Source: an uncultured Colwellia sp. (GTDB taxonomy: Bacteria > Pseudomonadota > Gammaproteobacteria > Enterobacterales > Alteromonadaceae). Taken from it: a stretch of DNA of 61,207 nucleotides. Positions 21,251-29,848 of this stretch are shown here, one piece after another. The first letter of the stretch is position 1; each line of letters begins with the position of its first letter. Location of the stretch: assembly GCA_913063325.1 (NCBI GenBank), contig CAJXYE010000025.1, positions 1 to 61,207 of the forward strand, given 5' to 3'. The position numbers were made by a program, and so were the translations under genes. The notes under the pieces are model-generated. The model made no database searches. It saw only the letters and a program-made list of their open reading frames with translations, and was not told the origin of the DNA.

Positions 21251-23140
21251 TTATTTCAAAACACCATCTACGGTACCTTGAGCTAAGCCATGATAACCTG
21301 GACGAGCTTGCTTATATACTTCAACTGCCCATGCTTTACTCTCTGCATTTTTGGCAAGTTCTTTGTATAAAGGCACTATTAATTTACGACGACCAATGCT
21401 TTTTAGATATTTAGCCATTGCAGGGTAAACTTCTTTGTAACCCGCACGAACTGATAATAAGTACCACGCATGAGTAATCTCTGCATTAGTGCTCTTCGTT
21501 AGGTTAAATTCATTATCTAAGCTAGCCATACGCTCTAGACTAGTATCAAGAGGTAAGTTATTAATGAAGTGCAACCACTCATGTAATGTCCACTGAGCTG
21601 TAGGTAATTGCTCTAATGTTAACTCGTCTGCTACAAGCTGGGTAATTTGCTTATCAATGACGGTAAAAGCATTAGAAGTAGGTTGCGGCGCATAACTTGG
21701 TAGGCCTGCATTGAAGATCCACTCATTGATTTCACTGTCACTGACAATATTTGGGTACTTATCAGTTAAGTTAGCTTTCAAGTATTTAACAAAGTTATCT
21801 GTACCTAGGCTTTCGAATGCATGACTATCAAAATACTCTAGTACAAAAGCATCAAAACGCTCACGACCAAACTTATCTTCTAAGTACATTAAGAACAATT
21901 GACCTTTAACATAAGGTACGCCAGAGAAAGCATCATCAGGATCACGACCTTTCAAATCGATGTAAAGTTTAGTATCACCAGTAGCAAGCTCTTTAAGCTC
22001 AGCATTTAAATCTTGTGCGCCAAGGGCTTGTTCCATTACCGCTCGTTCAGTACCAAAAACGGCTTCCATAATACGGTTTTCAACATAGCTGGTAAAACCT
22101 TCGTTCAACCAAAGATCACGCCAACTTTCGTTAGTCACTAAGTTTCCTGACCAAGAGTGAGCCAGTTCATGTGCGATTAAATTTACTAAGCTTTTATCAC
22201 CGGCAACTACGGTAGGTGTAATGAACGACAGGCGTGGATTTTCCATGCCGCCAAAAGGAAAGCTTGGCGGTAACATTAATAAGTCATAACGGCCCCAGCG
22301 ATATTTACCATACATTTCTTCAGCTTTATCAATCATCGCTTGGGTATCATCAAATTCAGCAACGGCTGCATCTAAAATGTAAGATTCAGCATATATACCT
22401 GTTTGATGGCTCATTGCTTTGAATTGAAGATCACCAACACCAATAGCAATTAGGTATGGAGGAATAGCTTGTGGCATTGAGAAGAAGTAATCTCCATCTC
22501 GCTCTGTCCCTGGTTCATTATTAGCACTCATTACTGCTAATAAGTCTTTATCAGTCGTTATACGTGCAGTATAAGTGACACGAACACTTGGTGTATCTTG
22601 GATTGGGATCCAAGAACGCGCATGAATTGCTTGGTTTTGACTAAATAAGAATGGTTTTTCTTTACCGGCCGTTTGCTCAGCTGATAACCACTGTAAACCA
22701 GACGCTTTTTCCGTAGAGTGATAATAAACACGCACTTTTTTAGCTTTAAATGGCGTATCTATAGTAAGTTTACTACCTAAAACGTCATCACGTTTAGCTA
22801 GGTCATAATTTACTTTAACCCATTGCCCTTGGCTATTTTTTGCCATAGCAGAGTGAATCACTAGATCACGAGTATCTAAAATTAATGGTGCGTTCTTATC
22901 GGTAAACCAATTAAGTGATAACTCGACAAAGCCAGATAAAGATTTTTTAGTAAAGTCGACATCAAGATCAAGATACACATGAGTTGCTTTAACCTGATCA
23001 TAATTGGCATAAGTATATGCATCAGTTAGCTGAGACGCCTTGGCGTGTTGGTGAGTTTCACCTTCAGCAGCCCATGAAACCGGCGCTACAGACCCAGCAA
23101 AAGCGCCGAGTAATAAGCATAATTTTGAAAAATGTTTCAT
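21251..23140 (-). CDS. M1-family zinc aminopeptidase, secreted (LTA4 hydrolase-like)
   Basis: Cleaves N-terminal residues from peptides. The 629-aa precursor has a Sec signal peptide ([21 protein letters not shown], cut near 25), so it is exported. M1 hallmarks are intact: the substrate-binding GGMEN at 297-301, zinc ligands in HELAH at 324-328 and the third ligand E347 in [11 protein letters not shown]-terminal helical domain (about 500-629) is of LTA4-hydrolase type. Size and architecture fit ColAP, the cold-active M1 aminopeptidase described from Colwellia psychrerythraea 34H; that identity is an inference. Confidence 0.93.
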   Translation of the reverse strand: MKHFSKLCLLLGAFAGSVAPVSWAAEGETHQHAKASQLTDAYTYANYDQVKATHVYLDLDVDFTKKSLSGFVELSLNWFTDKNAPLILDTRDLVIHSAMAKNSQGQWVKVNYDLAKRDDVLGSKLTIDTPFKAKKVRVYYHSTEKASGLQWLSAEQTAGKEKPFLFSQNQAIHARSWIPIQDTPSVRVTYTARITTDKDLLAVMSANNEPGTERDGDYFFSMPQAIPPYLIAIGVGDLQFKAMSHQTGIYAESYILDAAVAEFDDTQAMIDKAEEMYGKYRWGRYDLLMLPPSFPFGGMENPRLSFITPTVVAGDKSLVNLIAHELAHSWSGNLVTNESWRDLWLNEGFTSYVENRIMEAVFGTERAVMEQALGAQDLNAELKELATGDTKLYIDLKGRDPDDAFSGVPYVKGQLFLMYLEDKFGRERFDAFVLEYFDSHAFESLGTDNFVKYLKANLTDKYPNIVSDSEINEWIFNAGLPSYAPQPTSNAFTVIDKQITQLVADELTLEQLPTAQWTLHEWLHFINNLPLDTSLERMASLDNEFNLTKSTNAEITHAWYLLSVRAGYKEVYPAMAKYLKSIGRRKLIVPLYKELAKNAESKAWAVEVYKQARPGYHGLAQGTVDGVLK

Positions 23141-23192
23141 TACATTTATCCCTTAAAAATTAAAAGTCGTACTCAAATAGAGTACAGACAAA

Positions 23193-23230
23193 AACAGGCC
23201 TGTAGATTACTGTGAATCTACAGGCCTGTT
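23193..23230 (-). terminator. Strong intrinsic terminator of motY
   Basis: A perfect 16-bp stem, AACAGGCCTGTAGATT and AATCTACAGGCCTGTT, has a 6-nt loop (23209-23214). It is followed by T-rich sequence on the minus strand (TTTTTGTC), 87 bp past the motY stop codon and just upstream of the aminopeptidase gene. Confidence 0.8.
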
Positions 23231-23316
23231 CAATACTTTATATGAGTTTTTTACACTTTTGATTAACTTACTTGCAAGTATTACGTACCTTGAGAGGAAA
23301 AAGAGCTAAAAAATAA

Positions 23317-24225
23317 TCAAGGCTTTTGCATTTGAATAACTACTCGACGGTTTTTCCCTCTACCGAGCGTAGTGCTGTTGGAAGAAATGTGACGTTTTTC
23401 ACCATAACCTTTTGCTTCAATTCTGCTAACTTCAATACCATTTTCTACAAAATAATCTCTTATTTTTTCCGCACGACGTTCTGATAATTTCAAGTTAGAC
23501 CAACGGCCACCATAGCTATCAGAATAAGCATCAATTAATACTAATTCTAACTCAGGATCTAAGCTTAGGTATTCACGGATCATTTCAATACGTCTTTGTG
23601 ATGCTTTAGTGAATTTATCACTACTTGATTGATAATTCAGTACGGTATAAGCAATGTCATCAAAGCTGTAATTTAGTAAATTACCAACACAGCCGACAAA
23701 GTCTCGATACGCACTTTTAAAGCGAGCAGTCGATAGGCCTACAGAGATTTTATCTTGCTCGCTATACCAGTCATTATAATAAAAGGTAGGACTCATACCC
23801 TGTTCTAATTCACTTAGCATGGTCCAAGCGACTTTCTTAGGTAAACTAGGATTGAATTGTTTATGCAACTTCATGTTAGCTAACGTACGCGAACCAGTGC
23901 CGGGTTGCCAATTAGGAGCGACACTGCGAACTTCAGCTAAAGAATAGTTATCGGGTAACAACATCATATCGAGTTCAAACTCCATATTTAGCTTTCTGCT
24001 CGCTTTTGCTGAAAAACGCGCTTCGCCATAACGAGGAATTTCATGTGATAAGGTGCACTGTAGGCGGGAGTCACTTGAGAGCTGCCATTTAGAAGAATGA
24101 ATATCTGCGCTATATTGACGTATACCCGCGTTTACGTCGCTTACAGCTAAACTAGCGCTTAGGCTAGCTAGGATAAGAAAATAAGTACTCATTGATGCGA
24201 CTATTTTTTTCATAATTTTGCACAA
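23317..24225 (-). CDS. motY: MotY-type sodium flagellar motor protein (OmpA-like domain)
   Basis: MotY forms the periplasmic T-ring that anchors the PomAB stator units in polar sodium-driven flagella. The 302 aa comprise a signal peptide (YFLILASLSASLAVSDVNA), an N-terminal MotY domain (GIRQYSADIHSSKWQLSSDSRLQCTLSHEIPRYGEA), and a C-terminal OmpA/Pal-like peptidoglycan-binding domain (about 190-300, with LVLIDAYSDSYGG, LSERRAEKIRDYFVENGI, AKGYGEK and NRRVVIQM). It may start at M5 (MKKIVASM). It is monocistronic, with a strong terminator. It fits the sodium-coupled physiology of the window. Confidence 0.88.
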   Translation of the reverse strand: MCKIMKKIVASMSTYFLILASLSASLAVSDVNAGIRQYSADIHSSKWQLSSDSRLQCTLSHEIPRYGEARFSAKASRKLNMEFELDMMLLPDNYSLAEVRSVAPNWQPGTGSRTLANMKLHKQFNPSLPKKVAWTMLSELEQGMSPTFYYNDWYSEQDKISVGLSTARFKSAYRDFVGCVGNLLNYSFDDIAYTVLNYQSSSDKFTKASQRRIEMIREYLSLDPELELVLIDAYSDSYGGRWSNLKLSERRAEKIRDYFVENGIEVSRIEAKGYGEKRHISSNSTTLGRGKNRRVVIQMQKP

Positions 24226-24440
24226 TATCGATAGCAGTAACAGGACATTCTCTTCTGCCTGTATGGGATATATAGGGTATCGCCCTAAACTAAGATAACT
24301 TTAGCATTTTATCTGCAGAATATCGATTTTAAGGAAAAAAAAGTGTACTTAATAACTTATATACTCTCTTACTGTCGTTTTTAAATAAACTTTCTGCGAT
24401 AATCATCAGCATTATTTAAACCTCGATAACTTAGTAACCA

Positions 24441-25136
24441 ATGTCTGAATCAAGCCCTATAGCTACCCAGCAAAACACCTCCCTTAAAACTGAAAAAGTT
24501 AAAAGCAAATTTGCTCAAAGATTTCGAGGCTATTTCCCCGTTGTGATTGATGTAGAAACAGCCGGTTTTAACTGCCAAACAGATGCTTTACTTGAACTTG
24601 CAGCCTCAGTATTACATTTAGATGAAATCACTGGTGATTTCTCTATCGATGAAACAATACAATTTAACATTGAGCCTTTCGAAGGTGCGAATCTTGAGCC
24701 GAAAGCATTGGAGTTTACCGGAATAGACCCGACTAACCCGTTACGTGGTGCAGTTGACGAAGATGAAGCACTTAAAGCTCTCTTTAAAATGGTTCGAAAA
24801 AAGATGAAAGCTGCAGGTTGCCAACGAGCAATTATTGTTGCTCATAATGCAGCCTTTGATTTAGGTTTTTTAAATGCAGCCACTGAGCGTTGTAAAATAA
24901 AACGTAGCCCTTTTCATAGTTTTGTCAGTTTTGATACTACAACTCTTGCCGGCCTAGCATTAGGACAAACTGTTTTAGCAAAAGCGTGTATCGCTGCAAA
25001 AATTGATTTCAATAATGATGAAGCACATAGCGCACTTTACGATACTGAAAAAACTGCCGAATTATTTTGTCACATCGTTAATAAATGGCGTTCTTTGGGT
25101 GGTTGGCCGTTAGTTGAAGAAGAAGCCGAGGTTTAA
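24441..25136 (+). CDS. rnt: Ribonuclease T
   Basis: RNase T trims 3' ends of tRNA and other stable RNAs as a homodimer. The 231-aa protein has all DEDDh exonuclease motifs: I with [13 protein letters not shown] with [12 protein letters not shown], and III with [14 protein letters not shown], including the catalytic histidine of AHSALYD. The [26 protein letters not shown] segment is typical of RNase T. It sits upstream of, and convergent with, the peroxiredoxin and glutaredoxin genes; rnt beside grxD and sodB is a common gammaproteobacterial arrangement. Confidence 0.97.
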   Translation: MSESSPIATQQNTSLKTEKVKSKFAQRFRGYFPVVIDVETAGFNCQTDALLELAASVLHLDEITGDFSIDETIQFNIEPFEGANLEPKALEFTGIDPTNPLRGAVDEDEALKALFKMVRKKMKAAGCQRAIIVAHNAAFDLGFLNAATERCKIKRSPFHSFVSFDTTTLAGLALGQTVLAKACIAAKIDFNNDEAHSALYDTEKTAELFCHIVNKWRSLGGWPLVEEEAEV

Positions 25137-25167
25137 AATCTGAAATGCCACACTAAAATTTGAACAT

Positions 25168-25193
25168 AAAAAAACCGCTTTCGCGGTTTTTTG
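25168..25193. terminator. Terminator between rnt and the peroxiredoxin gene
   Basis: AAAAAACCGC-TTTC-GCGGTTTTTT, then more T's on the plus strand. A-runs on the left give T-runs on the minus strand too, so it can serve both convergent genes. Confidence 0.85.
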
Positions 25194-25257
25194 TTTTTTC
25201 AATATCATCCGTTAAGTTAAATCATTTAAATAACCAAACGAATTGTTTAGCAAAAAA

Positions 25258-25863
25258 TTATAACTTATCTGCATTGTCAGTAAGGTAAGCAGCAACACCT
25301 TCTGGAGACGCGGTCATACCTTTGTCGCCTTTATTCCAACCAGCAGGACAAACTTCGCCATGTTCTTCGTGGAATTGTAATGCATCTACCATACGTAACA
25401 TTTCATCAACATCACGACCTAGTGGTAAATCATTTACTACTTGGTGACGAACTGTACCCGCTTGGTCAATTAAAAATGAACCACGGAAAGCTACACCCGC
25501 TTCAGGATGCTCAACATCGTATGCTTTACAAATTTCATGTTTAGTATCAGCAACTAAAGTGTATTGAACTGGACCAATACCACCATCGTTTACTGAGGTA
25601 TTACGCCATGCGTTGTGAGAGAATTGTGAATCAATTGAAACACCAATTACTTCTACGCCACGGCTTTTAAAGTCTTCCATGCGGTGATCAAAAGCTAAAA
25701 GCTCAGATGGACAAACAAAAGTAAAATCTAGTGGGTAGAAAAATACCACGGCTGTTTTACCTTTAATTGCTTCACTTAATGAAAAGCTATCTACAATCTC
25801 ACCAGTGCCTAATACTGCTGCTGCAGTGAAATCCGGTGCTTGACGACCAACTAATACGCTCAT
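25258..25863 (-). CDS. 2-Cys peroxiredoxin (AhpC/Prx1 type)
   Basis: Reduces hydrogen peroxide and organic peroxides. I choose the ATG at 25863 (201 aa, MSVLVGRQAPDF) because GGAG lies 8 nt upstream and the family begins this way; a longer frame to 25914 adds 17 unrelated residues. The peroxidatic cysteine is C51 in DFTFVCPSELLAF and the resolving cysteine C172 in GEVCPAGW. The C-terminal extension marks typical 2-Cys enzymes. It is next to grxD and sodB, an oxidative-stress neighbourhood. The reductant is not evident, since no ahpF is near. Confidence 0.95.
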   Translation of the reverse strand: MSVLVGRQAPDFTAAAVLGTGEIVDSFSLSEAIKGKTAVVFFYPLDFTFVCPSELLAFDHRMEDFKSRGVEVIGVSIDSQFSHNAWRNTSVNDGGIGPVQYTLVADTKHEICKAYDVEHPEAGVAFRGSFLIDQAGTVRHQVVNDLPLGRDVDEMLRMVDALQFHEEHGEVCPAGWNKGDKGMTASPEGVAAYLTDNADKL

Positions 25864-25975
25864 TTTATGCTCCATTCTATTTATGTTAAAAGGTTTACTT
25901 TTATCTGCTGACAAAATTGTGACAGATAATTTTATCTATTTATATCAATAGGACTAATTAATCCGTTTGATCTTA

Positions 25976-26326
25976 TTATGCGTCTGCTGAACTATCTTCA
26001 GATGAAGCATTTTTTGCTGCGGCTTCTTTCACTAAGGTTTGTAATTCACCTTGTTGAAACATTTCCATAATAATGTCACAACCACCAACTAACTCACCGT
26101 CAACCCATAATTGTGGGAAAGTTGGCCAATCAGCGTATTTAGGTAATTCCGCACGAATATCAGGGTTTTGTAAGATATCAACATAAGCAAATTTTTCTTC
26201 ACAAGAGATTAATGCTTGTGATGCTTGTGATGAAAAACCACAACTTGGTAATTTAGGAGACCCTTTCATATATAGCAAAATTGTATTTTCGCTAATTTGT
26301 TCTTTAATGCGCTCAACTGTATCCAT
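25976..26326 (-). CDS. grxD: Monothiol glutaredoxin 4 (CGFS type)
   Basis: Grx4 binds and transfers [2Fe-2S] clusters, using glutathione, and works with BolA proteins. The 116-aa protein (E. coli 115) carries the CGFS active site at 29-32 within LPSCGFSSQA. It also has the glutathione-binding WPTFPQLWVDGELVGGCDI segment with the conserved TFPQ and GGCD. It is divergent from sodB, as in many gammaproteobacteria. The shared upstream region contains a 21-bp imperfect inverted repeat. Confidence 0.96.
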   Translation of the reverse strand: MDTVERIKEQISENTILLYMKGSPKLPSCGFSSQASQALISCEEKFAYVDILQNPDIRAELPKYADWPTFPQLWVDGELVGGCDIIMEMFQQGELQTLVKEAAAKNASSEDSSADA

Positions 26327-26348
26327 AATACCCTCTATTAATTAATGC

Positions 26349-26444
26349 TTATTCTATTCTTTTCTATTGTTATAGTTTCATATGGAGATAAAAAAAAATT
26401 TATCAACTATTTTTAGATCTTTTCAATAGAAGGTAATAGAATAA
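26349..26444. promoter_or_regulatory. Long imperfect inverted repeat between grxD and sodB
   Basis: TTATTCTATTCTTTTCTATTG (26349-26369) and CAATAGAAGGTAATAGAATAA (26424-26444) are inverted repeats matching at 18 of 21 positions with 54 bp between. The sequence is symmetric between the two divergent oxidative-stress and iron genes. It could be a pair of regulator sites or a palindromic remnant; no known consensus fits. Confidence 0.3.
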
Positions 26445-26529
26445 GTACTATTATTTTAAATAGTTTAGCTGTTGATTTTAAAATATATAGCCTTGAAAAC
26501 CCCCTTTACAATACCAATATATAAATAAT

Positions 26530-26550
26530 ACTTGAGTATTTTACTCAAGT
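26530..26550 (+). promoter_or_regulatory. Short perfect inverted repeat in the sodB upstream region
   Basis: ACTTGAGT-ATTTT-ACTCAAGT lies about 55 bp before the sodB start. It could be an operator or a 5' untranslated hairpin controlling the iron superoxide dismutase. No factor can be named from sequence alone. Confidence 0.3.
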
Positions 26551-26602
26551 TTATATGAAAACACACCAATTTTTGATTAAAAGTTACAATTAGGAGAGCA
26601 TA

Positions 26603-27184
26603 ATGTCCATTGAATTACCTGCATTACCTTACGAGCAAAATGCGTTAGAACCACATATCTCAGCCGAAACATTATCATTTCATTACGGTAAACATCACAA
26701 CACTTATGTTGTAAAGCTTAATGGGTTAATTGGCGGTACTGAATTTGAAAATAAAAGCCTAGAGGAAATAGTTAAAACGTCTTCAGCTGGAATTTTTAAT
26801 AATGCAGCACAAATATGGAATCATACTTTTTATTGGAATAGTTTAGCTCCAAATGCCGGTGGTGAGCCATCAGGTGATTTATTAGCTGCAATCATTAGTA
26901 ACTTTGGTTCTTTTGCAGAATTTAAAGCTAAATTCACTGATAGTGCTATCAACAACTTTGGCTCTAGCTGGACTTGGTTAGTAAAAAATGCTGATGGCAG
27001 TCTAGCGATTGTTAATACTTCAAATGCTGCAACACCATTAACTGACGAAGGTGTTACACCACTTATTACTGTTGATTTGTGGGAACATGCTTATTACATT
27101 GATTACCGCAATGTAAGACCTGACTACCTTAACGGTTTTTGGGCATTAGCTAACTGGGATTTTGCTCAAGCTAATTTTAGCTAA
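26603..27184 (+). CDS. sodB: Iron superoxide dismutase
   Basis: Dismutates superoxide to oxygen and hydrogen peroxide in the cytoplasm. The 193-aa length equals E. coli SodB. The metal ligands are H27 (LSFHYGKHHNTYV), H74 (IWNHTFYWNSL), D158 and H162 (VDLWEHAYYIDYRN). The AQIWNHTFYW and FGSSWTWLV signatures favour iron over manganese. The start follows AGGAG by 7 nt. It is divergent from grxD. Confidence 0.97.
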   Translation: MSIELPALPYEQNALEPHISAETLSFHYGKHHNTYVVKLNGLIGGTEFENKSLEEIVKTSSAGIFNNAAQIWNHTFYWNSLAPNAGGEPSGDLLAAIISNFGSFAEFKAKFTDSAINNFGSSWTWLVKNADGSLAIVNTSNAATPLTDEGVTPLITVDLWEHAYYIDYRNVRPDYLNGFWALANWDFAQANFS

Positions 27185-27689
27185 TTAAAGCGAAATCTGT
27201 TTATATCCGTTCTTCTTTTTGAAGTAGAGCGGGTATATACCCAAACAATGTCTCTTTAATTGTGTGAAGATTCTAAAATTTAATTTCAGTTAAAAGTCTT
27301 TACTTGAGTTATCTGCCCTTCCCCTGAACTATCACGTTATATTTAAGAAGAAACAAGATTTTGAAAATTTATTTAATGAATAAATATCTATATCAGTCTA
27401 AACAAACTTTACACCCCCTCCCATAATTTGCATAAACAAACATCACGAAGCCTTTTATTTGGCACTATACAGCTAGATGACGAATAATTATTCACTAAAA
27501 AAGAATAGACAAAAAACAACAGACTCACATTAGTTTTTCTAATGCGAAAAATACATTTTTTTTAGGTTGTCGGAATAAGTGAAGACGATTAAGATGGCTT
27601 TGTTTTCTGAGTTAGCGCAATGATGTTTTTACTCTTTCTCCCAAAGAGCTATCATTAACTAGATTACTTTGAATAGATATTAACTATCT

Positions 27690-27778
27690 TTTCTCTCTGA
27701 CATGTTTCTTGGAATTTAACTTCCTTATATCAACTTGATATTTAAGTTGGCCCGCACTTAGTTTGCGGGCTTTTTTTT
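27690..27778 (+). ncRNA. Candidate small RNA with a Rho-independent terminator
   Basis: Three stem-loops follow each other on the plus strand: GGAA-TTTAAC-TTCC (27711-27724), CAACTT-GATATTT-AAGTTG (27731-27749), and GCCCGCA-CTTAGTT-TGCGGGC (27750-27770) followed by T8. The terminator is more than 560 bp from the sodB stop and faces lolE on the other strand, so no annotated gene needs it. A TTAACT-17-TATTAA promoter-like pair lies just upstream (27655-27683). The 5' end is a guess. Confidence 0.35.
27750..27778 (+). terminator. Intrinsic terminator (orphan, plus strand)
   Basis: A GC-rich 7-bp stem, GCCCGCA and TGCGGGC, is followed by eight T's. There is no T-run on the opposite strand, so it does not serve lolE. 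Confidence 0.8.
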
Positions 27779-27815
27779 GTGTTTTTTTTGCAGAAAAAAG
27801 TATAAAGAGTGGTAT

Positions 27816-29084
27816 TTATAACTGCCCTAATACTTGTGCAGGCTCTACTTTAGTCGCTCGCCATGCAGGGTATATAGTTGCCAAAAAGCTCATTATTAGT
27901 GCGGTAATCACTGTCGCATAAACATCACTCGATTGTAAAACACTCGGCAAATAGTTAATAAAGTATACATCGCCAGATAAGAAGGTGGTCCCTATTAACT
28001 GCTCTAGCGCACTAATAATACCGGTAAGATTTAAAGCCAAATAAACACCCAACAGAGCGCCTAACAAACTACCTAATACACCGTTAACTAAACCTTGAGT
28101 AATAAAGGCCAGCATAATGGTTTTTGAGCTTGCACCCATGGTTTTTAGAATAGCTATATCACCTTGTTTTTCATTTACCGCCATAATTAAGGTTGAAACA
28201 ATATTAAAACTTGCTACCGCTATGACCAATACCAAGACAATAAACATCACCATGCGCACAAGTTGAATATCATTAAATAAATGTCCCTGGCTATGAGTCC
28301 AGTTATTAATATAAACATAATGGTCAAAATTATAGGCAACCTGTCTAGCAATTTTGGGGGCAGCGAAAACATCAGTAACTTTCAAGCGTATGCTTTGTGT
28401 CTCATTCTTTTTATAACCCATCACATCACTAGCGAGTGAAAGTGGGCTATAAGCTAACGTTTCATCTATTGTACCGCCAAATTTGAAAATACCGACCACT
28501 TCTACCTGACGTGTAATAGGTGCAGAAAACACCTGTTTAACATCATTATTTGCTGCTGGTGGAGATAACAATAGCTGTACTTTATCACCTAGCTCTACGG
28601 ATAGTTTTTTTGCCACGCCACTGCCAATAACTATGGTGTTTTTATTTTTCTGTGTAGCCATTAAGCCTTGCCAAGTACCAGCAATAATATAATCATCAAT
28701 ACTCGACACCTGCATTTCCAACGCAGCATCTACGCCACGAACTTCTACCGCCTTTAACTTTAAACCGTGTTGCAACATTCCCGTCATTTTGATCACTGGC
28801 GCTGCCGCAATAACTGACGCTTCGGCTTGCACTTTTTTAATAGTTTCTGGCCAATTTTTTATCGGTTCATTAACACTCACCAATTCAACATGCGGTACTA
28901 TTGAAAGAAGTTTTTGAGATAACTCTCGCTCAAAGCCATTCATAGCACTCAGCACGACGATAAGAACAGTTACACCTAAAGCAATGCCAATGGTAGATGA
29001 GGCCGAGATGAAAGCTGAAAAACCATTCCCGTGTCGGCTGCGAACATAACGCCAGCCTAAATAAAGACTTAAAGGTTTAAACAT
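27816..29084 (-). CDS. lolE: Lipoprotein-releasing ABC transporter, permease LolE/LolC (second copy)
   Basis: A LolCDE subunit that extracts outer-membrane lipoproteins from the inner membrane and hands them to LolA. From the ATG at 29084 it is 422 aa and begins MFKPLSLYLGWRYVRSR, matching family starts; a longer frame adds 22 unrelated residues. It has one N-terminal membrane helix with the FSAFISASSTIGIALGVTVLIVVLSAMNGFERE motif, a large periplasmic domain, and three C-terminal helices ending TIYPAWRATKVEPAQVLGQL. It overlaps the lolD stop by 8 bp. The naming of E versus C is by position. Confidence 0.92.
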   Translation of the reverse strand: MFKPLSLYLGWRYVRSRHGNGFSAFISASSTIGIALGVTVLIVVLSAMNGFERELSQKLLSIVPHVELVSVNEPIKNWPETIKKVQAEASVIAAAPVIKMTGMLQHGLKLKAVEVRGVDAALEMQVSSIDDYIIAGTWQGLMATQKNKNTIVIGSGVAKKLSVELGDKVQLLLSPPAANNDVKQVFSAPITRQVEVVGIFKFGGTIDETLAYSPLSLASDVMGYKKNETQSIRLKVTDVFAAPKIARQVAYNFDHYVYINNWTHSQGHLFNDIQLVRMVMFIVLVLVIAVASFNIVSTLIMAVNEKQGDIAILKTMGASSKTIMLAFITQGLVNGVLGSLLGALLGVYLALNLTGIISALEQLIGTTFLSGDVYFINYLPSVLQSSDVYATVITALIMSFLATIYPAWRATKVEPAQVLGQL

Positions 29085-29838
29085 GGCGTTCACTATCTTC
29101 ACAGTTAATGGAGTCGTTGGTAATACCCGAAGTTGAAGGCTTTTCATCAAGTTTTTCTTCAGTAAGTGGTAATAACTGTCCTTGCACTAACTTTACTTGC
29201 CTATCCATACGATTAGCCAGTATCAGATCATGAGTGACAATGACAAAACTAGTGTGTGCGCTGTTATTTAGACTGCGAATTAATTGATAAATTTGTTCTG
29301 CGGTATCGCTATCTAAATTACCCGTAGGCTCATCGGCCAACACCAAAGATGGCTTAGTCACTAACGCACGGGCAATAGCTACGCGTTGACGTTCGCCTCC
29401 TGATAATTGTGAAGGTCGGTAATCAATTCGATGTGATAAACCCACTTGCTCGAGCATTTCCTTAGCAGCTAACAAGGCTTTCTTTGGCTTTTCACCTTGG
29501 ATCATTAATGGCATTGCTACATTTTCTAGAGCACTGAACTCCATCATTAAATGGTGAAATTGATAAATAAAGCCAATATGCTGGTTTCTAAACTTAGCTC
29601 GTTCTTTATCCGATAATTGGTGGATATCAATATCGTTAATAAATACTTGCCCTGAGCTTGGTGTGTCTAAAGCACCAGCAAGATGTAAAAAGGTGCTTTT
29701 TCCGCAGCCGGAGCTACCTACTACGGCAAGTAATTCGCCTTTATCAACACTCAGCTCTAGGTTATCTAAAACCTTAGTTTCAATGTCACCTTGTTTATAT
29801 GATTTAGATAACTGACAACACTGTAATACTTTACTCAT
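29077..29838 (-). CDS. lolD: Lipoprotein-releasing ABC transporter ATPase LolD
   Basis: The ATPase of LolCDE. Walker A is GSSGCGKST, the signature LSGGERQRVAIARAL, and Walker B LVLADEPTGNLD. The LolD-type motif FIYQFHHLMMEFSALENVAMP is present. I choose the second ATG (29838, MSKVLQCCQLSKSYKQG; 253 aa) because AAGG precedes it; an ATG at 29856 would overlap the lolC stop and add six residues. The C-terminal tail is about 20 aa longer than usual and overlaps lolE. Confidence 0.95.
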   Translation of the reverse strand: MSKVLQCCQLSKSYKQGDIETKVLDNLELSVDKGELLAVVGSSGCGKSTFLHLAGALDTPSSGQVFINDIDIHQLSDKERAKFRNQHIGFIYQFHHLMMEFSALENVAMPLMIQGEKPKKALLAAKEMLEQVGLSHRIDYRPSQLSGGERQRVAIARALVTKPSLVLADEPTGNLDSDTAEQIYQLIRSLNNSAHTSFVIVTHDLILANRMDRQVKLVQGQLLPLTEEKLDEKPSTSGITNDSINCEDSERHV

Positions 29839-29848
29839 TATTTTGGCC

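Larger units (their letters stand above)
27185..27815. other. Long intergenic region between sodB and lolE
   Basis: This 631-bp region is AT-rich and contains no protein gene that I can support. It holds a palindrome GGGTATATACCC (27231-27242) and, at its right end, three consecutive hairpins with a terminator (27711-27778), described as a possible small RNA. Confidence 0.6.

Noticed and set aside
26426..26463. Possible OxyR site (ATAG and CTAT blocks) near grxD-sodB
   Set aside because: Spacing between blocks is 10-12 bp and irregular, so it does not fit the ATAG-N7-CTAT repeat pattern.
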